Source of the DNA: Helianthus annuus
Taxonomy: Eukaryota > Streptophyta > Magnoliopsida > Asterales > Asteraceae
NCBI RefSeq assembly: GCF_002127325.2
Contig: NC_035435.2
Coordinates: 111,148,517-111,212,516, forward strand
Reading direction: 5' to 3'
DNA: 64,000 bases
Below, piece by piece: positions 1 through 11,698 of this stretch; within the stretch, counting starts at the first letter, position 1; every line of letters begins with the position of its first letter. Made by a program: the position numbers and the translations under genes. The notes beneath the pieces were generated by a model. That model saw only the letters and a program-made list of their open reading frames with translations. It ran no database searches and had not been told where the DNA came from.

Positions 1-1581
1 AAAATGCGGTTTACAATGCAAAGATCAAGTATAGCGGGACGATATGTGAGTTTTAGTAAAACAACAAATTGGAATGAAGCCCTCCTATGGTTTTCATAAC
101 TCAAACGAACCACATGCGCAACAAATAGTGCATGTGTAATGTGTGGATTTACCAAGAAATGAAATAGATCAATATTCGCTACTATGAAAGAAATCCTCAT
201 GGTATTATGACCATTAGGGGAAGTAGAAACGCGAAGGTCAACTCATTATATGCAGAAGTCAGGATTTCAACGAAAGAAATATAAGAACTTTATATGGAAT
301 TTCGTGTGATAACCGTTGTTAAGTGACGTTATCATGGAATGTCGAATATTGCATATTTAGGGGGATTGTACCGATATGTGACTTCTTTTGCAGTGCCAAT
401 AATTATGACTCTGATTAGACTGTGCACCGATGGTTGTAAAAATCTTGTTCCAACGTACCTCAGCGAGATTCATGTCGTTTGTAGGATCATGTGGCAAAAT
501 GCTGCTTTTTGATTAGTAGTTCTTCCACTGACGGGATTAGCATTGGTGTCGTCGTGCCCCATCATATTTTCCAAAGGTCTTGCCTCGAAAGTCGTGTGTG
601 ATATACTTCGACGTCTGTGGTCGTATAGTTTAAGTTTTATGTGTTTTCTTGTGCACTACAACAACTTTACATGCTTCTTACTTGCGTTAATAGTTTATGG
701 TAACGCATTGGAAATTTTTATACTTTTGATGGCGTACCAACTTAAAGGGTTCCCGTCGTTTATTTTGTCGCATGAGTTACGAGATAAATGATCAAACGAA
801 ATAATGTTTGATATTGGAATTAAAGATATATGCAAGAGATTCTTGATAAAGAAATCTAGATTTATTATTGACACATATGCTTGTGCTTTATTCCAAATTG
901 TCAATCCTTATGGTTTTTTTGGATTTCCTTATAGATATACATATCTATATAATCAAATATTTCACTTGCTGTAATATACATACCTTTCATAAGGTTAATG
1001 TATTTAACAGATTCATATTTCCAAAAACAAGTTAGATATCAGGTCATGATACTATTTAGGGAAATTTTGTCACTTGTTTGACATATTATATACCCCTTCT
1101 TATTCGGTTCTTGCCGAAGAGCTAACCTTATTATATCCGGACAAGCTGGAGAGTCTGCTACACCATACCCAGTCTTGCCGGAGAAGAAATAAATAGATCT
1201 TTCTTAAATCATGATTTGGAAAGTGCATTATGACTTTCAACAAAGACTAAGCAAATTAGTCTTCACATGACGGATCATGTTCTAGAACAAAGTAGTACTA
1301 ATAAATAATAAATAACAGTGGTCAAGTGTTATTGCTTATTTATTATACTTGCAACGTTCTAGTTATCATTCTCATGGCATACCAAAAACCCATCACACTA
1401 TATTTACACAAGTATTTAGCTTATCTCAAAGCTTATACTAAGGCATCTTTTCTTAAGTTCAAGTTTAAATGTTATCATGTGTGCTACCAGTTAATAGCAA
1501 TTTCCTAACTCTTTTATTTAAGCTTAAGTATTATTATCACAACACCTATTGGCTTAAATCAGTGGCTCTGATACCACCTTC
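1..1581 (-). mobile_element. Leader (5' internal part) of a non-coding LTR retroelement, cut by the window edge
   Basis: On the minus strand this follows directly from the LTR at 1582-5555. It starts with a primer-binding site and runs out of the window at base 1. The stretch matches, in reverse complement, the leader of the element at 52967-63605 (about 55628-57250). Shared blocks can be followed by eye, for example the CATGAGGATTTCTTTCATAG block near 190-210 and 57050-57070. No frame longer than about 80 codons is open and no gag or pol motif was seen, so it is read as untranslated leader of the same non-autonomous family. The short open frames at 543-791 and 695-904 are overlapping, unconserved and not called. 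Confidence 0.75.
1561..1576 (-). other. Primer-binding site, initiator tRNA-Met type
   Basis: On the minus strand the LTR end ...GTCGTGACA is followed after five bases by TGGTATCAGAGCCACT. This is the standard plant LTR-retrotransposon site complementary to the 3' end of initiator tRNA-Met. It fixes the LTR/internal boundary at 1581/1582 and shows that the element is transcribed leftward. Confidence 0.85.
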
Positions 1582-2514
1582 TGTCACGACCCCCGACCCT
1601 ACCCTAGGAGCGGAATCAGGAGCCGCGAACCAGTTCAGTGGTACCGATGGTTATTTTTGAAAACATTGCAGCGGAAATTTCATCAGGACCGTGAGTTAGG
1701 AAAATATCAGAGTTTTAGAAAACGCCGGATTTTTTATTTATTAAATAGATGGGATAAAACCCAAGTTTTACAAAGGTAGCTTTAATATGGGATAAACCCG
1801 AATACATAAAACAACTTTTCTTAATTTCATTTAATTGCTAAATCAAGCCACTTCTGTAAGCCTTTTGGTGCCATATCCAACTCTTATTCCGATCTACTGT
1901 AATTACCTGAAACGCGTTTTAAAAAGGTTTTGTCAGCAGGAAATACTGGTGAGTTCATTCAATTTGTACAAATTGACCCATAGTTATAAATTACAGCATA
2001 AGAGCGATTACAATGGCTTTTATCTTATTTTTATCTGGCGCTGTGTCACAGCCGTGTGACGATGGTCATACCACTATTGGGTCCTTTCACCCAAGTAGTG
2101 ATGATTATCACTGTTAGGATTGATTAGCCTAACTGTGAGAAATTAGTAATGTGCACCATACCCCACTAGCCAGTGATTCAAGATAACCACGACTTAATCC
2201 CTGTAACTATAACTTTGAAAATAATTTGAGGTATTGTAAAATACTTTTGATAAAAAGAGAATGACTCACTTTATAAGCATGCAATATTGATTTAACAAGC
2301 TTCTTGATTCTACTCCTTCTGATAATTAAGCATATACTTTATGGTTTTGAACCTTCTGATGATTAAGCATCCATTTTGATTGTAAAAGTATGGTGTAGAG
2401 TTTCGGGTAGTTAAACATTGAGTTTAACAGAGTGGAATACGTATTAGTGTAAAACTACATCAAACCTAACGATGGTCACGAGATTCGAACCTTAACGAAA
2501 TTCACAAAGTATAG

Positions 2515-4209
2515 TGATGCGTGTTAGCGTGTATATAATTTTTTGATGTATATTTTAAGCCCTTTTTACACTTTTAGCCAAGTTTTAAATTTATAAAACA
2601 CGATATTTACTAACACTAAACACACATATGGGCAAGTGCACCCATCGTGGACGTAGTATAGTGTTGGTAAGATACCGAGGTCGTCCAAGGACACAAGAGC
2701 TTTTAGTACCGGTTTATCCTCAACGTCTAATCAAATCAAAATGTTAGAAAAGGTTTTTAAACTAAGAAAATAAAAACTAACTAAATGCTGAAAAATAAAA
2801 ATAAAATAAAAACAGATAGACAAGATGAATCACTTGGATCCGACTCGTGTATTAGTATAACCTTTGATTATTTTCGCACTTTTGCACTTGTTTAAGAGAT
2901 TATCTTAGTTATCGTAGTAGGCCCCTCTTTTGAAGGCGACGTTACCCTCAACCCAGTAGTTTGAGTCAGCAAGGATACAATCCTAAAGGGTTGGATTATT
3001 GGAAGATAATTAATTAAGTTATTAATGCAAATTGTGGTAGGCCCCGCTTTTGGCGGTGACGTTACCCTCGGCTAAGTAGTCTGAGTCAGCAGGGATACAG
3101 TCCTAAATAGCCGGGTTATAGTATTAATAGTAGTTAACTTATGAGGGGGTCAAAGAGTTTGGATCCCCGCCATCCAATACCTATGGGCATTGAAGGAGAT
3201 CCTACTAAATTAGACCCAGGTCCCTTGCAGGACCTCTAAACGCTGAACAAGGGCAAGACCCTTACCAAACCGTTCCCTTAACCCCCGACCAGGTAGCCAA
3301 CATACCTCCATATAGACCGTGGAGATATGAATGGTGAAAATCTTTTATTTTATATAGACAGTAAAATAATGCCAAGACACCACGGACAAACGATAAGGAA
3401 AGATCACCTTCAACATAAGCAACTAGTTATTAAAGTCATTAATACAAAACCAAATAAAAAGTGCAAAAGATTAAAAATAAAAAGTATTATACTAAACACT
3501 TGTCTTCACCAAGTGATGTAAGAGACTTAGGCAAACATGGCCTTGATTGTCAAGAACTCTTACTATCAATCTTGGATCCCGAGACGACTCACACACTCTA
3601 CGATGGACAATGGATGATGGTGGTGGATGATGGTGTTATAGTGGTGGTGGGTGGTGGATGAAGTGTGAGAGAGGTGGTGTGCCAAGGGATGAGTTGAAAT
3701 GAAACCAATCACTCCTATTTATAGGCTGAACAGAAGGCTGGGCACGGCCCCGTGTCCGCTGGACACGCCCCCGTGCCCGTCTGACACTCTCTCTCTTCAT
3801 TAATTGTAATTCGCAATTACAATTAATGCGCCTGCTGTACTTTCACCACGCCCCCGTGCTCACTGGACACGGCCCCGTGGTGGGCAATGGAAGCTTCTAT
3901 AGGTTTGTCTTTTCTGCTGCTTCTTGGGCACGGCCCCGTGCTGGCTGAGCACGGGGCGTGTTCAGTCTTCTGACTTCTCTTCTTTGCTTGGGAGGATGCC
4001 GTTGAGGGGTCGGGCAATCCACTTTTGTTCTTTTCTTGTATTTATGTTAGAATTAGCTGTCTTTTTGCTTCTTTTGTGAATTTGAGCTCATTTCATCCTG
4101 AAAATACAAAAGGAAGACAAAAACACTCTTTTTCCAACATTAGTACTTAAAAAGGGTTAGTTTTATGCCTCATTTGATGTAATTTATATGTTGCATTTTA
4201 CACACATCA
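2515..4209 (-). repeat. Solo LTR (TSD tatag)
   Basis: The unit starts TGATGCGTGTTAG and ends ACACACATCA, giving TG...CA termini. It is flanked by an identical 5-bp duplication, tatag, at 2510-2514 and 4210-4214. A TATA box (CTATAAATAG on the minus strand, 3715-3724) sets the orientation. Around it lie several copies of a GC-rich palindromic motif (cacggccccgtg type, 3735-3950). Two related blocks with a ggcggtgacgttaccctc-type core occur at about 2920-3000 and 3040-3120. No internal region, primer site or second LTR is present, so this is the product of LTR-LTR recombination. It interrupts the longer LTR at 1582-5555. Confidence 0.88.
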
Positions 4210-4529
4210 TATAGTCTTGTTTAGACAGCACTTTGGCATCCGTTAGTTGGTTCCTGAATCGATCGGACAGAACATCGCATTGGTGATTATTGGTTAGAAC
4301 ACCAACGTATAGAGAAAAGAAGAAAAGAAATGAGCAAAGGAAATGAATTCCTAGGCTTCCTATTTATAGGTAAGAAGTATGAAATTTCTAGGAAGTTTCC
4401 TATAGCTTTTCTAGGAAGTTACTTATACATCTTTTAGGAAGCTTCCTACCCATATATATCTTCTTATACCTTCCTCGCACCTTCCTTTGATATTATCTAT
4501 CTCATATATTTATTTTCATGTATATCTAA

Positions 4530-4835
4530 TCAGGTGTTTAATTTACTTACTTAATTAATCTTACTTAGCTTAATTAATCTTGCTTAACTTAATTAATCTC
4601 GCTTAGATTAACTAATCTTGCTTAACTTAATTAATATTGCTTAACTGATTAATTAATCTTAATTAATTAATTAATTTTTCCTTAACGGTTTAATTAAGTA
4701 ATTTACTTAGCCGATTAATTTAAATAACGTAACTAGCTGATTAATTAACTTACTGCTAAGTTTCCTTTCCTGTTAAGTTTACTTAGCTATTAAGTTTGCT
4801 TAATCATTAAGTTTACTTAATTGCTAAGTATTCTA
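4530..4835. repeat. AT-rich degenerate tandem repeat inside the LTR
   Basis: An approximately 18-22 bp unit of the form cttaattaatcttgctta recurs many times with base changes. Towards the right end it passes into a shorter ttaagtttacttaat-type unit. It lies upstream (minus-strand sense) of the second TATA box at 4360-4369, so it is probably U3 sequence. No coding potential is seen. Confidence 0.6.
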
Positions 4836-5555
4836 GTTTAACAGCTTCCTGATTATGAGTTCTAATTTCTAATGGAACTCGTATTAGTGTATTAACTCAA
4901 TTCGACTTTAGCGAAAATCACGAGATCAAACCCTCACAACGAATGACAAAGTGCAATACTTAAACATCCATTGGATTCACGACAAATGACAAAGTATAGC
5001 CCGGGTTGGGCAGCACTTAAACATCCATCGGATTCACGACGAATGACAAAGTATAGCCAAGTACTGGCAGCACTTAAACATCCATCGGATCTGTTTCAAT
5101 CGATCGGATAAGGTATCGTACCAATGACTAGAGTTATTACCGTAATATGGGCAGAATTTCGGGATTTAGAATATAATACCCGAGTTATTACTTTGCTATA
5201 ATAGAGTCTAAAAGAAAGAAAAGAATTGAATGATTTCAACTGAAGCTATCGTCCTCTATTTATAGGCTGAAACTGGGGCGCGTCGCGGCCCGCGTAAGTT
5301 TGAAAGGAACTTTACGCGGCCCGCGTGGGAGTTTGGATCAGATCGGAGGTTGTTGAGTCATCGGTGGTCTCGACACGTGTCCCTTAAGCTTATCCGGAGA
5401 TCTGCCTTGCTGTCGCGGCCCGCGTAGACTACCCTTATGTCTTACGCGGCCTGTGTGGACTCCAAATTTTTTGATTTTTCACAAGGATTAGGGTTTCAGG
5501 GGTCCGGTTTTCCACTTACGGAACGTTTTAGGACATTTTCGTGCGAGTCGTTACA

Positions 5556-7160
5556 TCAGGTGTTCTGAATTTTCTCCCATCAGTATTTCACCAGCAACAG
5601 CAGTAACCACTGCTTCAGCAACTTCATCCACTGTTTCAGCACTTAGTTGTCCTTTTTCAGCATCCAGCTCTTCTTGTATTGACTCTAATGCCATAAAACA
5701 AAATTCATCATTAGAAGCATCATTAGTAGCATAGAGTGCAAAATTTCATCACCTAGCTCATCAGGTAAGCTGCTCCAGGCAACAAAGCCTTGGGTGAAAA
5801 AGTTTTGCTGATCTGGTTGAACCACTGCTGGTGGTGCAGCTTGTTGTGGTGCAACTGGTTGTACTTGAACCTGAGGTACAGGAGCTTGGACATACTGAAT
5901 TTGAGGGACAATGGTTTGAACATAATGCACAGGAACAGGGTTTGCATAATGAGCAGTGTTTACATGGGTAGCAGGGGTATAATGGGAATAGTGCACAGTG
6001 CTTTGGTTTTGTGGTCTAAGGTTTGAGCTGGGATGAATAATAATTGGACCAGTGGTTTGACTCCTACATTCCCTAGCAAAATGACCTAGCCTATTGCACT
6101 TATAGCACTTGATCTTTGACTTATCCAACCCCACTTTTAAATTCTCATGTAACCCTGGGAATTTTCTCCCTGTCCTTTTATAGAATTTGCTTGTTCTTAC
6201 ACTAAACAAAGCCAATTGATGCAAAATGTCCATTTCTTCAAGATCAGTTGGATCAAAGTGCTGTAAGTCATTGAGTTCAAAGCACAGATTATTAGAGTTC
6301 TGGCTTTCTCCATTTGCTGTGAAAGCAAAGTTGGATGAGTGAGGATCAGAGTTGAAATTACCACCAGCAGTTATGTCAATAAAATGATCATAACTCTGAT
6401 CCTTACTACTGTCAGACTCTTCTTGACCCAGAAGAGCTGTGTTGCCAAATGAATAATCATCTGCAACTTTGCCAGACTCTTGCAACTTCTTTTTCTGGTT
6501 TAACTCCCTTTCATAGGTCAGGAGTCTACCATGAAGTTGGGTCAGTGTCAGATCTTTGAACTCAACAGAGTTTCTAGTTACAAAAGCAATTGTATCCCAT
6601 TTTTCAGGTAGTGATCTAAGAAACCTGCTATTTTGTGTAGATTTAGCAAATTCAACTTTAACAAGTCTTAGCTCACTAATGAAACAACTGAATCGCTCAA
6701 ACTGTTGCGTTAATGTTTCACCCTTAATGTGACAAAAGGTTTCATATTGCTGATTCAGAATTTCCCTGTTACTTTCAATTACTTCCTCAGTCCCCCCAAA
6801 TTGTTCCTTAAGTGCATCCCATAATTCTTTGGCACTATTACAGTGTAACAGCCCAACATAAATTTCATTGGGTAGTGCAGATGCAATGATGCTAAATGCT
6901 TTGGCATCCAGTTCGAATTTTTAAAAATCAGTTTCAGTATAGTTTTCAAGTTTCTTAGGTTCGAACTTCTTTGAATCCTCAGCACTCGGCACCATTGGAA
7001 CATGTGGTCCAAAGACAACCGATCTCCAACATCCGGTATTCTGTTGAGCAAGGATGTGACCCATCCTTCTCTCCCAGATGTTGTATTCATTTCGTTTCAA
7101 CATGGGTGGTTTGAAAAGTGAATCGATGTTATTTTTATCATCTTGTGATTGTGACGTCAT
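5556..7160 (-). pseudogene. Ty1/copia gag (UBN2 type, CCHC knuckle), decayed and truncated
   Basis: Copia gag nucleocapsid precursor. Translation starts at the ATG at 7160. The N-terminal part has the W-R-M and ALPNEIY-type motifs of the gag_pre/UBN2 domain, with the core at about residues 95-190. A single CCHC knuckle, CYKCNRLGHFAREC, lies near residue 350 (about 6065-6110), followed by a Q/P/V-rich tail. The frame is broken by a TAA at 6921-6923; downstream of it the same frame stays open to 5685. A one-base shift near 5740 moves the acidic tail (SIQEELDAEKG and on) into another frame. The gene then stops at 5556, where the long LTR was inserted. No protease, integrase or RT follows inside the window. 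Its LTR is at 7325-8060. Confidence 0.82.
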
Positions 7161-7310
7161 CCTGGTTGTTTTACAGGCACTGATTAATCAACTTTGATCG
7201 TGATTAAACCTTACTCTGTTTTTCAACAAAATGAACAACTATCAGTATCAACGATTGTGAGCTGAACTATTTACGTCAAAATGATTGTTAGATCAAATTT
7301 AGCTGTCCGA

Positions 7311-7323
7311 GCTCTGATACCAA
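7311..7323 (-). other. Primer-binding site of the copia element
   Basis: TTGGTATCAGAGC on the minus strand directly follows the LTR end CCTAACA. It is the initiator tRNA-Met type site usual for plant copia elements. It ties the LTR at 7325-8060 to the gag at 5556-7160, with a leader of about 160 bp. Confidence 0.85.
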
Positions 7324-7324
7324 T

Positions 7325-8060
7325 TGTTAGGATCTGAGTTTATTTTTTATTGTGTTTTTGTTTAAGAAATAATGAAGATGAACAAGTAATTGCAGCGGAA
7401 ACTAAAATGGAAATAAACTTTGCACACAATCAAACAGGAGAAATGCTTTCAACATACGTGTTTGAACATTGAACCAAATGATTAAATTTAATCACTGATT
7501 ACAACTTTGCATGCATGTAATACAAACTCCCCCTCAGCCTGAGCTCACAATGAATTGTTCGTGCAGAAAGACAAGTGGTGAAAGAGCTAATAGAACAGTA
7601 CAGGGTACTGTTCTATTTATAGACACGAGCAAACCACTGAAGCATCTTGGCTGACGTCACCATGAAAGTGACATCTAACCTCCCAACAACATGAAACTAC
7701 TGATCTAATACAAACACTGCTAAGCTAACTACTGATTACAATACATTACAAAAGGAAAGACTAAACTACTGCTTTCTCCTTCCACTGTTGTGACTCCAGC
7801 AGTACTTGGTTTCTTCAGCAGTGCTTGACCCATAACAGTAGATTGAGCATCAGGGCTTTAGTCTTCATTAGTCTTTATACTTGATCAGCAGTTGTAAGGC
7901 ATCAGTTGTTGTAAAGGATCAGTGGATGAAGGTCATCAGTTGTTAGAACCACTTTCAAGGGGAGAGAATGAAATACAAATATCTGCTTATTTTGGATCCA
8001 CTGCTCTGATCGAGTTTTAGCTTTAATCAACTGTTCCTTTGGTAGGGTTCAATCCCAACA
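7325..8060 (-). repeat. 5' LTR of the copia element, 736 bp
   Basis: The minus-strand sequence begins TGTTGGGATTGAACC and ends GATCCTAACA at the primer site. A TATA box (CTATAAATAG on the minus strand) lies near 7613-7622. The opposite LTR is not in the window because the element is interrupted at 5555, so the TSD cannot be checked. The right flank begins acttt. Confidence 0.8.
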
Positions 8061-8090
8061 ACTTTTTTGTACCCATAGGCAAAAAATGAA

Positions 8091-8150
8091 ACATTTGGAC
8101 TAAACTAGTAAAATGGTCCAAACCACGTATACTAAAATGACATTTAACTC
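8091..8150. mobile_element. Terminal remnant of a Mutator-type MITE
   Basis: This stretch resembles the right end of the MITE at 15364-16927: ggactaaact...aaatggtccaaacca...actaaaatgacatttaactc. Only about 60 bp of one end remain. The matching left end is absent, so it is a truncated relic of the same family. Confidence 0.5.
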
Positions 8151-8753
8151 CTCAAATTTATATTATGAAATTATATACTAGAAGTTATATATGAAATTAT
8201 ATACTAGAAGAAATAAACTATAATTTAATTTAAAAAACTTTTAAAAAATAAAAAATAATAATGTTACATCAACATCATAATAACCGTGAGTGAGTGAGTG
8301 CATAGTAGTACCATTTTCAGATGAGTGTCATAGTACCATCCCACTACTCATTTTGTTACAATAAAGCCTCTTTTATGGATAATAGTACAGTTAGGCACTT
8401 TTGGTATGGATAATATACAATTTAGCCCCTTTAATAGATAATAGTACAATTTAAATTTTAGCCTTCCAAAAGCACGAGCTGATTTAGTACGAGTAACATG
8501 CCAGTTGACTCATATAAATTACTTCATTTTCTTATATATTAGTATATAGTGGTTTGATACTTTATTATTTAAGATGTGATTTTATAATATTAAATTGTTG
8601 TTAACTTTTTATTTTAGTACTTATTAAAACGAGATATAACACCCGCTCGTGTTGCGGTGTGATAAATCGCAAACATCGAATGGATTAATCCAAACGTTAT
8701 GTGATGCGTTAACCATATGAAAACACACGTTTCGGCGTATCCAATTGAACTCA
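8151..8753. other. AT-rich intergenic DNA
   Basis: No gene is seen. A small direct repeat (atgaaattatatactagaag) occurs twice near 8163-8215. A gataatagtacaatttag-type motif recurs near 8380-8450. Confidence 0.4.
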
Positions 8754-8761
8754 ATGTAACC

Positions 8762-8967
8762 CAATGGCGGAGCTTAGTGTGAAGTGGGGGTGCACCCGCC
8801 CCCCGAATGTTTCGGTTAAAAGTATAAAATTTCCTATTTTTCGTCCGAAAATTTTAAAATTATATAGGATTCTCCCCCAATTATTTTGCCTAAATATTTA
8901 TACAGTATATAAATTGGGTCCCATGACTTTCCGCCCCCTCGGAACTTTTGGTCAAGCTCCGCCACTG
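8762..8967. mobile_element. hAT-type MITE, 206 bp (TSD atgtaacc)
   Basis: Terminal inverted repeats CAATGGCGGAGCTT and (reverse complement) CAGTGGCGGAGCTT bound the element. An identical 8-bp duplication, atgtaacc, lies at 8754-8761 and 8968-8975. Eight-base duplications and CAGTGGCGGA-like ends are characteristic of hAT elements. There is no transposase. The 69-codon frame starting at 8764 is simply the MITE read through. Confidence 0.88.
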
Positions 8968-8975
8968 ATGTAACC

Positions 8976-9700
8976 TATATAAGCATTGCAATTGGATCAA
9001 AACATAAAGTAAGTCAAATTTATACCGTACAATCATAACGTATTATATGTGACCCGAGTCATACATAGAAAATGTAACGGGTATAATATGGAAAAGCTAA
9101 CAAGTATAATCAAAAGAGATGAATTAGAGCTTTTGAAAAAATGGAAAAAAAAACCACAATTTGACTCCACTCGGTTCGAAACAAAATTTACAAAGCATCA
9201 CCTGACTCGTTTCCTAAAAAAGTTTACATCGAAAGATACACCAACTCAAATATATACCGAAACGTACATAAAAGTATGCACGTAAAAAATGTTTTTTAAA
9301 CGAAAACGTATTATATTTGACCTGACTCGTTTCCAGAAAAAGTTTATCTCGACACATAGAGCAAATCGAATTTATACTGGTACGTACATAAAAATATACA
9401 CAAGTAAAGGAAGTATAACGGTAAACTCGAAACAAATTATTAGTAACAAACTTAATAGGTTAAATACGTAGGTAAAATTGTGCCAAGTAGCACTAATGCC
9501 AAACCACTGCCAGCGAACACCAACATCAGAAGAGCTTGTAAAAACAAATTAAATAAAAAAGTAAAACATAACACCGAACAAAAAACATACGTAAAATCGT
9601 TGAACCACACACGCCTGTTGTGCCGTGTTAATGTGAAACAATTAGAGAAAAACGTAAAACGTAGAAAAGAATAACTAAGTCGATCTAGGATCCGCGTGTT
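8976..9700. repeat. Unclassified dispersed repeat with internal degenerate repeats
   Basis: Related blocks of about 125 bp follow each other near 9010-9070, 9160-9285 and 9300-9415. Each carries a gac(c)tgactcgtttc...aaaaagttta motif and a tatatac...cgtacataaaa motif. A second recurring motif of the form cgcgtgttgcgacg appears near 9610, 9690 and 9790. No transposase, inverted ends or TSD was found. A non-autonomous Helitron is possible but its ends were not seen. Confidence 0.4.
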
Positions 9701-10530
9701 GCGACGAACTTGTTAAACGGAGAAAAATAGACGCGTTGTGACTTGCCTATCAAACGGGAAAAAACAGGCAAAAAACGTTGAACCTCACGCATGTTGCTAC
9801 GTGTTAACTCGCAAAATTTAGAACGACACGTAAAACGAAAACTTACGAAAGATGAAAAGTATGGGGAGACCAAAGTTGAAAATAAAAAAGTATTGGGGTT
9901 AAATTGAAAAGTTAAAAAGCTTTTGGTTAAATTTAAAAAAGCCATAAGGGTTAAAATATAAAAGATAAAAACAATTGGATTGAAAGTGAAAAATACAAAT
10001 TTTTTTTTGAAAAACTCCTGATACACATGTCACAAGCAAAAAGATGTTTCTAATTTATAGTTTAGAAATATACAAAACATCAATATTAACAAAAACAAGT
10101 CAACTCGTCGAACATGGGTTCGAGTTGTGGCGAGCCGGATACGAGCTCAGTTTTTGGCTCGATTGGAGATATTGAGTCAAGTTGGACTGATCACTATTGG
10201 CTTGGGCCCGAGTAAGTGTTTAACTAGCTTGTTGAACTACCCTATCCTCACCTGATCACCTGGCTTATGTTCTTTTTCCTTTTTTTTTTTTTTTTTGCTA
10301 CAAATCCTGGGTGATTATGATTTTGTAAGGGCCTTTTATTACGCCTTTTACTAGATCCCATATTTATTGGAACTTTAGAGTTCATCATAATTATCATTTT
10401 AAAAACTTTTGTCATGCATGGATGCATATGGATAACAATGGTCAAACTAAAGAATTTACTGGTTGTTGTGTTAAAATGCCAAAAATGGTATTATGGAAAG
10501 TGTAGGTGTTAATTTGTTGTTGTATTTACT
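9701..10530. other. Intergenic DNA, no gene seen
   Basis: Low-complexity runs (poly-A/T near 10000 and 10270-10297) and short AT-rich blocks only. The minus-strand 113-codon frame at 9685-10026 is Phe-rich, driven by base composition, with no recognisable domain. Confidence 0.4.
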
Positions 10531-10835
10531 CTTAAGAGCATCATCAATAGGTGATTTTTCAATGTTTTTACATGTTTATGTGGCATATTTGTATGTTTTT
10601 TCTATTGTGAGGTTTGTTTTTTATACCTATTTTTGTATGTCTACAAAAACAAGAAAAATGGATGGTGGATGGATTGGGTGTTAATTTAAAAAAAAAAAAG
10701 TGGTAATGATGTGGTAAATGTTTTTAGGTGTTTTCATCAGATGAGTTTTAGTGTTTTTATGAAGTGGCAACTGACATGACACATTTTTATGTGTTTTTAG
10801 GCTTTCTTACTTTACTATGGATGGTCTAACGATCA
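10531..10835. mobile_element. Candidate MITE (agagcatc...gatggtct ends)
   Basis: The segment starts near agagcatcatcaatagg and ends near actatggatggtct. These ends are imperfectly complementary and resemble the agagcatcNNcaa...ttgNNgatgctct MITEs common in plants. A clean TSD could not be assigned (tta on the left, aac on the right). Treat as tentative. Confidence 0.35.
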
Positions 10836-11383
10836 TCCTCATCTTCCTACTCTTTTCAGGAATTACATCACCATGATTGATATGACTAGAATTTACACTA
10901 GGAAGATAGGATGTGATGTTTGGAGTTCTTAACAATGGGCTTTTATATTGTGGAATTTTTATATCCAATTTCCCTTTCAAATAATGGAAAATGTATACGA
11001 ACATATTTTAGCCTATATCAAATACAACCTGTTATAGCCCAAACCTTTTTTTTACATGTTACACAACCTATATCAATCGATACATTATAACACCTCTAAT
11101 GTATTCATCCCAAATTAAATAATCTAAAGACCATTTCTATGAGGTTTCATTTTATTTTTTATTTACTTGTTTTATAATTCGATAAAAAGAGTGAATTATT
11201 CACTATTAAAATTATCATTAATGAATGACTAATGACTCTTTACAGTATTTGTAAACCATACACATGTTAATGCATGAATATACATACGTACATAGTGTAA
11301 AAATAGTATCACTTTGTGAAAAATTTGTTAAGTTTTTAGGTGTATGTAGGAGTGTAGGAGTGAAGTCCTCTCTTCTCAATGTC
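10836..11383. other. Intergenic DNA, no gene seen
   Basis: AT-rich sequence with no open frame of interest, no inverted ends and no clear match to the other repeats in this window. Confidence 0.4.
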
Positions 11384-11698
11384 CTGACAAGTTGGTCTAG
11401 TGGTCAGTCACTTAGTTTCTCTCCTTGAGGTCCCAAGTTCAACTCTCACTAATATCACTTTGAGGGACATTGGTGGTGACAATGAAGCTTTGAACTAGGC
11501 CTCTCTGGAGGTCGCAAGTTCGAAACTGAGCCGAACCGGATTTTACCGCAGCGGGCCTTCGGGCAGACGGGTTTTCCCCGGAACTGGTGGCTCGGGTATG
11601 CATCCAACGTTGACCGTTATGGAGGAGGGGATGCATTTGCTCGATTGAGGGCATCCCAGAATGCTTATCCGGTGATTTAGTTGACCGTTCAAAAAAAA
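11384..11698 (+). mobile_element. tRNA-derived SINE, about 310 bp
   Basis: The left part looks like a tRNA-derived Pol III promoter: an A-box-like TTGGTCTAGTGGT near 11390-11403 and a B-box-like AAGTTCAACTCTC near 11443-11455. A second B-box-like block, GCAAGTTCGAAAC, follows near 11513-11525. The body is GC-rich (about 11530-11650), unlike its neighbours. It ends in gttcaaaaaaaa near 11686-11698, as expected of a SINE tail. No certain TSD was found, so the exact 5' end is approximate. It fits the tRNA-derived SINE families described in Asteraceae, but I cannot name the family. Confidence 0.75.

Larger units (their letters stand above)
1582..5555 (-). repeat. Long 5' LTR of the minus-strand element, interrupted by a solo LTR
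   Basis: The minus-strand sequence starts TGTAACGACTCG at 5555, inside a copia gag frame, and ends GTCGTGACA at 1582 beside the primer site. The proximal third (about 1600-2510) matches the end of the LTR at 55060-55627 in reverse complement. Removing the nested solo LTR (2515-4209 plus 5 bp) leaves about 2.27 kb. Two TATA boxes read on the minus strand, at 5256-5265 and 4360-4369. The block after each is related: both carry CCGATCGATT, an aagtgctg motif and a ctatactttgt motif. So the LTR contains an internal duplication, or a second LTR starting TGTTAAACTAG at 4843 was inserted into a first one. I favour one composite LTR because the ends and primer site agree, but the nested model is not excluded. 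Confidence 0.6.

Noticed and set aside
543..904. Two opposite-strand open frames of 82 and 69 codons
   Set aside because: They overlap in non-coding leader and show no motifs; chance frames.
1561..1576. tRNA gene fragments at the TGGTATCAGAGCC sites
   Set aside because: Only 13-17 bases match, always next to an LTR end; these are primer-binding sites, not tRNA genes.
5790..6026. Plus-strand frame of 78 codons
   Set aside because: Antisense shadow of the copia gag at 5556-7160.
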